Positions 1 to 4,725 of a stretch of DNA of 8,116 nt are shown in pieces; within the stretch, counting starts at the first letter, position 1, and each line of letters begins with the position of its first letter. Under the pieces are notes generated by a model, which worked only from the letters and a program-made list of their open reading frames with translations, searched no databases and was not told the DNA's origin. The translations under genes and the position numbers were made by a program. The DNA lies in contig DENA01000011.1 in the NCBI GenBank assembly GCA_002359465.1, positions 8,709 to 16,824 of the forward strand, given 5' to 3'. This DNA comes from Ruminococcaceae bacterium UBA2656. GTDB lineage: Bacteria > Bacillota > Clostridia > Oscillospirales > Acutalibacteraceae.

Positions 1-11
1 TTATCATTAAA

Positions 12-320
12 TCAGATTAATTCCGTCAAAACAGCCTGCACCGCCTGCGATTCCTTCTCTTTTACCAATAAGCGCAAAGCTGAAATTTCCTGTTCGGCCT
101 GTTGAAGCGATTGCTGCATGACGGATTCCTCCTGCCGATGCGCCGTTTCCACCTGCGCCAGCGCTTCCTTCTGCGCCTGATCGGAACTTTCTTCCGCCAG
201 AGCCGAAGCCCTCTCTTTTGCGGAATGAATGATCTCTGCTGCTTTAGTGGAAGCCTGCTGTTCCAGTTCCTGTGCTTTTTGCTCAGCCTGCCGGATGGCT
301 TCCACTGCCTGGTTTGCCAA
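12..320 (-). CDS. V/A-type ATPase coiled-coil stalk subunit (subunit H/G family)
   Basis: This is a short, fully soluble, Gln/Glu/Ala-rich protein predicted to be one long coiled coil ending in VLTELI. That matches the peripheral-stalk H/G subunit of V/A-type ATPases (NtpF/AhaH family), which pairs with subunit E to brace the catalytic head against the membrane subunit. I prefer the TTG start at 320, giving 102 residues, the usual family size. It sits seven bases after GGGGG in GGGGGTGATAAATTG, a near-ideal ribosome site. The same frame runs up to an ATG at 410 (132 residues), but that ATG has no ribosome site and lies only a few bases after the predicted promoter. After the TGA stop, ATGATAA at positions 7-1 could begin the next gene, which in such operons is the membrane subunit I; only two codons are visible. 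Family assignment is moderately sure; it rests on composition, length and position, because no catalytic motif exists. Confidence 0.68.
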   Translation of the reverse strand: MANQAVEAIRQAEQKAQELEQQASTKAAEIIHSAKERASALAEESSDQAQKEALAQVETAHRQEESVMQQSLQQAEQEISALRLLVKEKESQAVQAVLTELI

Positions 321-418
321 TTTATCACCCCCAAAAATCAACTCTGCCAGTGATTTATCTTCATACGCGTCATTCTGCGCAGGCAAAGGTGGCACATATA
401 AAGATTTCATTAAGATTT

Positions 419-447
419 ATAATAAACGAAAATTAATTGTATTTCAA
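419..447 (-). promoter_or_regulatory. Sigma-A-type promoter of the ATPase operon
   Basis: Read on the minus strand, TTGAAA (447-442) and TATTAT (424-419) are separated by exactly 17 bases. Transcription would begin near 412, only two or so bases before the ATG at 410. This leaves about 90 bases of leader before the TTG at 320 and supports the downstream start. Confidence 0.55.
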
Positions 448-500
448 CGAAAATGTCTATATTTATAGATAAAATTAATAAAAATATTATAAAAAAATAA

Positions 501-519
501 TCTCAATATAAAATTGAGA
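501..519. repeat. Short inverted repeat, possible operator
   Basis: TCTCAAT (501-507) and ATTGAGA (513-519) are perfect complements around the 5-base spacer ATAAA. The repeat lies about 55 bases upstream of the -35 box of the ATPase promoter. It could be a regulator site or a chance product of AT-rich sequence. Confidence 0.35.
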
Positions 520-534
520 CTGCATAATACATTT

Positions 535-632
535 TAGCAATTACAAAAATGCAGTGGAGTGAATTTCGTTATCTCCCCTGCCTTTGGCGGGGGAGATAAC
601 ATTTGTTTTCCAGTTCTTATTTGAAATTGCTA
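535..632. repeat. 98-nt palindromic element (REP- or MITE-like)
   Basis: The outer ends TAGCAATT (535-542) and AATTGCTA (625-632) are perfect inverted repeats, and the match continues inward with two mismatches as TAGCAATT-W-CAAA-W-A. At the centre, GTTATCTCCCCTGCC (568-582) pairs with GGCGGGGGAGATAAC (586-600), 15 base pairs including one G-T wobble, around the loop TTT. The halves between are partly complementary, so the whole unit could fold into one long imperfect hairpin. The core is GC-rich in an AT-rich gap. It encodes nothing, and no clear target-site duplication is visible. It may be a small non-autonomous mobile element or a repeated intergenic palindrome. A run containing TTTG and TTTTCC follows the core on the plus strand, so terminator activity is a weaker alternative. 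Confidence 0.6.
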
Positions 633-672
633 TAATTAGCTTTTGCGAAGTAGTAAATTCAACATTGCAACA

Positions 673-685
673 GGTTATTGTAACC
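673..685. repeat. Small inverted repeat upstream of the lipoprotein promoter
   Basis: GGTTA (673-677) and TAACC (681-685) flank TTG. A related half site, GTAACTGG, follows near 700. The position about 20 bases upstream of the possible -35 box would suit a regulator site, but the repeat is short. Confidence 0.25.
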
Positions 686-704
686 ATAATTACTTATCTG
701 TAAC

Positions 705-733
705 TGGAACTCCTGGAAATTGAAGTCTATAAT
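705..733 (+). promoter_or_regulatory. Possible promoter of the lipoprotein gene
   Basis: A perfect TATAAT lies at 728-733, with the poor -35 match TGGAAC at 705-710 after a 17-base spacer. Transcription would begin near 740 and give a leader of about 43 bases. The weak -35 suggests either low activity or help from an activator. Confidence 0.4.
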
Positions 734-782
734 GGAACAGGTGAAATCGAACTTATACTTTTAAAGAGAGATGTAATGATTT

Positions 783-1637
783 ATGAAAAAACGGGCGTTT
801 TTTTGCATCGGAATGGCTGTTCTGACGGCGCTTGCGGGGTGCGGGAAGGCATCCACTGAAAAGGCGGGCGGTAAAGTTGCCTCATCAATCGCCGTTTCAG
901 CCTTGGATAATTCTTCAAATACGGCCGAAAGCTCCGGTTCCATTGCGAAGGCTTCATCGCAGATGCCGGAAACTTCCGTCACGGTCTCTTTGGCGTCTCG
1001 AGTGGCCTCTTCCTGTGCACCTTCGAAATCTGACCAAACGTATTCCATTCGGATGGTTTCAAGCCGGTACAGCAAAAACGGGGTCGATCTTAAAGCAGAA
1101 TATCCGCAGCTTGCGGGAAGCAAAAGCAGATACGCAGGCGTGAATTCGCAACTTGAGAAAGAAGCGCTTAGCACCATCCACCTCGTCCAGGCGAACGGTG
1201 TGACGGCCGGCACATCTTCTGAAACGGTTGGCCGTATTGAACACAGCTCACCGGATTTCGTCAGCGCGGTATTCGAAAATTCCTATAAGACAAAAGAAAA
1301 CACACACACGTTTCGGGCGCTCCGAACGGTGAATTATGATTTGAAATCGGATAAGGCCGTTACGGAAAAAGACTTGATCGTAAATAATACCGCTTTGTAC
1401 AAAGCGGCGGACGCGGCCGTAAAAAAGCAGCTTTCCAAAGAGCTTCAGGTATATTTCACCCCGCAGGTTTTAAAGGACAGTTTGAGCCAGGCCGAGTTTT
1501 ATTTCAAAAAGGACGGAATAGTCGTGAGTTTCACTGTGATCTACACGCTGGGCGATCATGTTGAGATTTCCATTCCGTATAACGAAACGCAGGACTTTCG
1601 TACAGACAGCTCCATTTGGAGCGATTTTGAAAAATGA
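783..1637 (+). CDS. Lipoprotein with PdaC/RsiV-like (DUF4163-DUF3298) domain
   Basis: The 284-residue product begins with a lipoprotein signal peptide: MKKR, a hydrophobic stretch at about 5-19, and the lipobox LAGC with Cys20 as the lipid-bearing residue. Residues 21-85 are a Ser/Ala/Thr-rich linker, as expected for a surface protein held away from the membrane. Residues about 88-280 resemble the DUF4163 plus DUF3298 pair found in the N-terminal part of PdaC and in the outer part of the anti-sigma factor RsiV; FYFKKDGIVVSF and VEISIPYNE near the end are typical of the DUF3298 portion. There is no polysaccharide deacetylase domain and no membrane-spanning anti-sigma region, so its role is unknown; binding of a cell-wall ligand or lysozyme is a guess from RsiV. 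The best ribosome site, AAAGAGAG, is weak and rather far from the ATG. A terminator follows 34 bases after the stop, so it appears to be a single-gene unit. Confidence 0.75.
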   Translation: MKKRAFFCIGMAVLTALAGCGKASTEKAGGKVASSIAVSALDNSSNTAESSGSIAKASSQMPETSVTVSLASRVASSCAPSKSDQTYSIRMVSSRYSKNGVDLKAEYPQLAGSKSRYAGVNSQLEKEALSTIHLVQANGVTAGTSSETVGRIEHSSPDFVSAVFENSYKTKENTHTFRALRTVNYDLKSDKAVTEKDLIVNNTALYKAADAAVKKQLSKELQVYFTPQVLKDSLSQAEFYFKKDGIVVSFTVIYTLGDHVEISIPYNETQDFRTDSSIWSDFEK

Positions 1638-1670
1638 CAAAACAATCACGCTATCTTCATAAAGCTTTAG

Positions 1671-1694
1671 CCGCTCCGTTTGGAGCGGTTTTTT
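1671..1694 (+). terminator. Intrinsic terminator of the lipoprotein gene
   Basis: CCGCTCC (1671-1677) and GGAGCGG (1682-1688) form a perfect GC-rich 7-bp stem around GTTT, followed by six T residues (1689-1694). This is a textbook intrinsic terminator on the plus strand. Confidence 0.9.
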
Positions 1695-1695
1695 C

Positions 1696-1725
1696 TCGGC
1701 AAATTCATCCAGCCATCACTATAAA
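1696..1725 (+). promoter_or_regulatory. Possible promoter of the small membrane protein gene
   Basis: TCGGCA (1696-1701, four of six -35 matches) and TATAAA (1720-1725) are 18 bases apart, directly after the upstream terminator. It is a modest match, supported mainly by the need for a new start between terminator and gene. Confidence 0.3.
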
Positions 1726-1771
1726 TTCACAATACATAAATACACTGGAAACATTAAGGAGGGCTGTTACA

Positions 1772-1897
1772 TTGGAAGAACAAGTTTCTTTTGTATTTAT
1801 GTACATACTGAATCATCCCATTCAGATTTGTATCGCTGCCATGGTCTTAGGCTCTTTGCTCGGAGTAATTAAGGCGAACAATATAATTTCTTTGTAA
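1772..1897 (+). CDS. 41-residue single-pass membrane protein
   Basis: A strong ribosome site, AAGGAGGG (1756-1763), sits eight bases before a TTG start. The product begins MEEQVSFVFMYILNHP, continues through a hydrophobic stretch IQICIAAMVLGSLLGVI and ends KANNIISL. One membrane helix, perhaps at residues 17-33, with a short acidic N-terminus is predicted. I do not recognise the family. The frame is open back to an ATG at 1634, but that longer reading would cross the upstream terminator, so I reject it. The gene is flanked by terminators at 1671-1694 and 1925-1966 and so forms its own tiny transcription unit. Possible roles include a small membrane regulator, a subunit accessory peptide or a type I toxin-like peptide; nothing in the sequence decides between them. 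Confidence 0.55.
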   Translation: MEEQVSFVFMYILNHPIQICIAAMVLGSLLGVIKANNIISL

Positions 1898-1924
1898 GAA
1901 AGGTAAAGTATGTATTTTTGAAGA

Positions 1925-1966
1925 AAAAATCCCATTGGAAGTTAATCCGATGGGATTTTTCTTTTA
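1925..1966. terminator. Bidirectional intrinsic terminator
   Basis: AAAAATCCCAT (1925-1935) is perfectly complementary to ATGGGATTTTT (1950-1960), and the stem extends by TGGA/TCCG with one wobble to 15 base pairs around a 6-base loop. T-rich sequence follows on the plus strand (CTTTT to 1965), and the A-run at 1921-1929 gives a T-run on the minus strand. It can therefore end both the small membrane protein transcript and the converging mgsA/HPr-like transcript. Confidence 0.88.
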
Positions 1967-2005
1967 AATCAAATAATTATTATTTCTATTGGCTGCTTCC
2001 AAATT

Positions 2006-2239
2006 TTACTGTTCCTCTACAATGTAATCCTTTATTTTATGCAATATCTCCTTATTATCGGAATGTATATTTAACTGAAGCGGTTTTGATAAATCGATAC
2101 TAAAAATTCCCATAATGGATTTAGCATCTATAATATGCATTCCTTCAATAATTTCGCAGTCTATGTCCTCTTTGCCAAGAATAGAAGTAAACTTCTTTAC
2201 TTTTTCAATGCTATTTATCAGTATTTTAACAGTAATCAT
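2006..2239 (-). CDS. HPr-like protein lacking the catalytic histidine (Crh-like)
   Basis: The 77-residue product has the HPr fold signature around the regulatory serine: IIDAKSIMGIFSIDL, with Ser41 in the place of HPr Ser46. The active-site region of true HPr, GLHARPA around His15, is absent; this protein reads NSIEKVKKF there (residues 9-17), so it cannot carry phosphate in sugar uptake. Such HPr-like proteins are common in Clostridia. The arrangement of no His15 but a retained Ser46 region is that of B. subtilis Crh. The gene begins 20 bases after the mgsA stop, so the two are almost certainly cotranscribed. AAGG just after the mgsA stop is some 15 bases from the ATG, so the ribosome site is poor and translation may depend on mgsA. 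The neighbourhood suggests a role in controlling MgsA. That is inference; phosphorylation by HPr kinase at Ser41 is not shown. Confidence 0.8.
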   Translation of the reverse strand: MITVKILINSIEKVKKFTSILGKEDIDCEIIEGMHIIDAKSIMGIFSIDLSKPLQLNIHSDNKEILHKIKDYIVEEQ

Positions 2240-2259
2240 AATCTGTTTACCATGCCTTC

Positions 2260-2745
2260 TTATTGAATTGTTTGACCTTTATCGTTAGCCCGGTCAATAA
2301 CCTTCTGTCTGAAATTGATTACCTGATGCTCATATTCCTGATTCATCAAGCTGGACTTAATTAAAAAATCGGCAGTTGCTTTATTGTTTGCTATCGGAAT
2401 ATCATAAACCTGCGCAATTCTTAATAATGCTTTTACATCCGGGTCATGAGGCTGCGCCTCCAACGGGTCGGAAAAAAATATTACAAAGTCAATATTTCCT
2501 TCCACGATTTTGGCGCCAATCTGCTGGTCTCCCCCAAGCGGGCCGCTGTTATAACCCTTGACCGGAAGACCGGTTCTATCGGTAACCATTCTTGCCGTTG
2601 TCCCGGTGCCGCATAAGAAGTGGTTCTTTAAAACATCTTTATTTTTTTCACACCATTCAATCATTTCTTTCTTTTTCCCGTCATGGGCGATTAATGCTAT
2701 ATTTTTCTGTTTTCCAATGGTAAAAGTAATAAACTCATCATTCAT
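2260..2745 (-). CDS. mgsA: Methylglyoxal synthase
   Basis: This 161-residue cytosolic enzyme converts dihydroxyacetone phosphate to methylglyoxal and phosphate, a bypass of lower glycolysis used when sugar phosphates build up. All key residues of the E. coli enzyme are present with an offset of two: His21-Asp22 and Lys25 in LIAHDGKK, the phosphate-binding TGTT at 47-50, Ser67-Gly68 and the catalytic base Asp73 in SGPLGGDQQIGA, and Asp93, His100 and Asp103 in FSDPLEAQPHDPD. The length is typical. GGGAG seven bases before the ATG gives a good ribosome site. The promoter at 2848-2876 leaves a leader of about 95 bases. It is the first gene of a two-gene unit with the HPr-like gene and shares its terminator at 1925-1966. 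Identification is near certain. Confidence 0.96.
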   Translation of the reverse strand: MNDEFITFTIGKQKNIALIAHDGKKKEMIEWCEKNKDVLKNHFLCGTGTTARMVTDRTGLPVKGYNSGPLGGDQQIGAKIVEGNIDFVIFFSDPLEAQPHDPDVKALLRIAQVYDIPIANNKATADFLIKSSLMNQEYEHQVINFRQKVIDRANDKGQTIQ

Positions 2746-2847
2746 GATTTTTCTCCCGTCTTATTTTTTTCATCGGCTCACTGCTTATTCTAAAATTGTT
2801 TTATTATTTTGGTAAAGAACCGATTATGGTAGTAATTAAATATAATT

Positions 2848-2876
2848 ATTATAGCAGATTGCACATTTGATTTCAA
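2848..2876 (-). promoter_or_regulatory. Promoter of the mgsA operon
   Basis: On the minus strand, TTGAAA (2876-2871) and TATAAT (2853-2848) are 17 bases apart, and TGC directly before TATAAT provides an extended -10. The promoter starts only about 25 bases after the end of the ABC transporter gene. I saw no clear catabolite-control site near it. Confidence 0.75.
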
Positions 2877-2887
2877 GACAGCCTGCG

Positions 2888-2922
2888 GCCATGCGTGATG
2901 CTTAATTAAGTACACGCATGGC
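2888..2922 (-). terminator. Hairpin over the end of the ABC transporter operon
   Basis: GCCATGCGTG (2888-2897) and CACGCATGGC (2913-2922) are perfect 10-bp complements around a 15-base loop that contains the palindrome CTTAATTAAG. The hairpin straddles the TAA stop of the exporter gene (2904-2902). The sequence after it on the minus strand, CGCAGGCTGTCTTG, lacks a T-run, so it may stabilise the mRNA end or work with Rho rather than terminate alone. Confidence 0.45.
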
Positions 2923-4725
2923 GGATTCCTCCGCAAACTGATGGCTGTACAGCGAATGGTAGTAGCCGTGCCGGAGCAGCAGTTCTTCGTGCCGTCCCTG
3001 CTCTACTATTTTACCGTCTTTTACTACCAGAATCAAATCTGCATGACGTATTGTGGAAAGTCGGTGGGCGATCAGGAACGAGGTGCGATCCTTCAGCAGA
3101 TGGGAAATCGCCGTCTGAATAAGCTGCTCCGTCTGGGTATCAATGGACGAGGTTGCTTCGTCCAGAACAAAGATCCGCGGGTCCGCCAGTACCGCGCGTG
3201 CAAAGGAGATCAGCTGCTTTTCACCGGTGGAAAGTCGGTCCCCGCTTTCACCCACGCTGCTTTCGTAACCGTTGTCCAGCTTATTCACCACCGTATCGGC
3301 ACTTACGGCTTCCGCAGCGCGTCTTACCTCATCATCAGCAGCGGTCAGCTTTCCGTACCGTATATTTTCCATGACGGTTCCGGAAAACAGGTGCGGATTC
3401 TGCAGCACGTAACCAATGTTGCTGTGAAGCCAAAGCTGGCTGCGCTCGCGGTAGTCGCGGCCGTCGATTAAAACCCGGCCTGAAGTCGGCTCAAAGAAAC
3501 GGCAGGCAAGGTTTACCAGCGTACTTTTGCCCGCTCCCGTTTCGCCTACAATCGCGACGGTGGTGCCTGCGGGAATTTTCAGACTGAAATGGCTGAGCAC
3601 ATCTTCATTTCCGTCCGGATACCGGAAACTCACGTCGCAGAATTCAATCTCACCCTTAATCGGCTCCCAGTTTTCCTGTTTTGGATGAAACGAATCTCCG
3701 TACTTCCCAATTACCTCCGGTGAATCCACAATATCAGGTTTTTTCTCCAGCAGTCCGGCTACACGCTCAATATTCGTCTGTACGGAAATAACTTCCGAAA
3801 AATTGCGGGCAAGCTGCTGAATCGGTTCGAAAATTCCGACGGCATAAGAGGTGAACGCGGATAGTGTGCCCAGCAGCAGAACATGCTGCAAAACCATATT
3901 TCCCCCGCGCGCCAGCACCAGAGCCGTGGCGACAGAACTCATGAGGAGGACCAACGAAATATATACGGCGCTCAGTCGGGCGGCCCGTATAGAGGAAACC
4001 CTCATATCCTGTGTTATTTCGGTAAAATCGTGGTGATTTTTTTCCTCAATCACCAAAGTTTTTGATGTTTTGGCGCCCATAATGCCTTCATTGTATGCCC
4101 CGGTAATCCGGGAGTTCGTCTTCCTGACCCGGCGGTTCCAGTGCAGGATACGGTTCTGAAAATAAAAAGTGAGCAGCGCAATCGCCGGTACCACAAGAAT
4201 GACAATTAGCGCCAGCTTCACATCCAGTACCAGCATGGCGGCGAACACGCCCAGCACATAAGCCGACGACCAAAGGATGTCAAAAAGGTTCCATGCCACC
4301 AGACTGGAAATCCGGTCTGTGTCGTTCATTACCCGGGTCAGGATATACCCGACCGGCGTTACGTTATAATACGAAAACGACAGTGTTTGCAGATGAACAA
4401 AGCATGCTCTCTTGAGGTCACGCCCAAGATTCATTTCAATCCGCATGGAACCGCGGGTAAAGAAAATCACGCTCAATGTCTGCAGCAGGATGACAAGCAC
4501 ATAGGTCAGCGCGAAAGGTACCAGACCTTCCATTGTGCGCACCTGAATAAAGCGGTCGATGGCATACCGCTGAAACAGCGGAAGCAAAATATCAAATAAG
4601 GCGCAGAACAGGTTCAGGACAAAAACCATCAGCAGTGTGCGCCGGTACGGCTTTAAATAGGGAAAAAGACTTTTCCAGATTTTTAAATTAAAAGCGGTGC
4701 TGTATTCCTGTTCATCATAACCCAT
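2902..4725 (-). CDS. Heterodimeric ABC exporter half-transporter with intact catalytic glutamate
   Basis: The 607-residue product has an N-terminal type IV exporter membrane domain with six hydrophobic segments (roughly 30-50, 66-90, 142-165, 170-190, 250-275, 285-305) and a C-terminal ATPase domain. ATPase motifs are Walker A GETGAGKST (394-402), a noncanonical signature LSTGEKQ (498-504), Walker B FVLDEATS with catalytic Glu523, and the switch His554. It pairs with the product of the preceding gene: its Walker A/B plus the partner's LSGGQ would make the working ATP site, while its own altered signature completes the degenerate site. This is the arrangement known from TM287/288 and BmrCD multidrug exporters. 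The ATG overlaps the upstream stop by one base (TAATG), and AAGGAGGAAGG precedes it, indicating coupled translation. The substrate cannot be read from the sequence; drugs or peptides are likely. Confidence 0.93.
   Translation of the reverse strand: MGYDEQEYSTAFNLKIWKSLFPYLKPYRRTLLMVFVLNLFCALFDILLPLFQRYAIDRFIQVRTMEGLVPFALTYVLVILLQTLSVIFFTRGSMRIEMNLGRDLKRACFVHLQTLSFSYYNVTPVGYILTRVMNDTDRISSLVAWNLFDILWSSAYVLGVFAAMLVLDVKLALIVILVVPAIALLTFYFQNRILHWNRRVRKTNSRITGAYNEGIMGAKTSKTLVIEEKNHHDFTEITQDMRVSSIRAARLSAVYISLVLLMSSVATALVLARGGNMVLQHVLLLGTLSAFTSYAVGIFEPIQQLARNFSEVISVQTNIERVAGLLEKKPDIVDSPEVIGKYGDSFHPKQENWEPIKGEIEFCDVSFRYPDGNEDVLSHFSLKIPAGTTVAIVGETGAGKSTLVNLACRFFEPTSGRVLIDGRDYRERSQLWLHSNIGYVLQNPHLFSGTVMENIRYGKLTAADDEVRRAAEAVSADTVVNKLDNGYESSVGESGDRLSTGEKQLISFARAVLADPRIFVLDEATSSIDTQTEQLIQTAISHLLKDRTSFLIAHRLSTIRHADLILVVKDGKIVEQGRHEELLLRHGYYHSLYSHQFAEESAMRVLN

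Larger units (their letters stand above)
411..782. other. Intergenic gap between divergent genes
   Basis: No convincing gene lies in this 372-base stretch. It is AT-rich, especially at 411-540, and holds the promoters of both flanking genes, a 7-bp inverted repeat at 501-519, a 98-base palindromic element at 535-632 and a small inverted repeat at 673-685. An open frame without a usable start runs from about 704 into the lipoprotein gene in another frame; I do not count it as a gene. Confidence 0.7.

Noticed and set aside
704..935. An open plus-strand frame upstream of the lipoprotein gene (LEIEVYNGTGEIEL)
   Set aside because: It looks somewhat protein-like but has no start codon with a ribosome site and overlaps the promoter and the lipoprotein gene in another frame.
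761..1213. A 150-codon minus-strand frame opposite the lipoprotein gene
   Set aside because: It is antisense to the clear lipoprotein signal peptide and linker, has no ribosome site and shows no recognisable motif.
1634..1897. An 87-codon reading of the small membrane protein starting with ATG overlapping the lipoprotein stop
   Set aside because: The first 46 codons cross the intrinsic terminator at 1671-1694 and read as noncoding; the TTG at 1772 has a strong ribosome site.
1918..2103. A 61-codon plus-strand frame
   Set aside because: It runs through the terminator at 1925-1966 and into the antisense of the HPr-like gene; it has no ribosome site.
2738..2773. An 11-codon ORF (MKKIRREKNHE) overlapping the mgsA start
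   Set aside because: It has only a weak ribosome site, and the mgsA ribosome site lies inside it; it is probably a chance frame.
2941..3471. A 176-codon plus-strand frame, and similar long frames opposite both ABC genes
   Set aside because: These are shadows of conserved ATPase-domain codons on the opposite strand.
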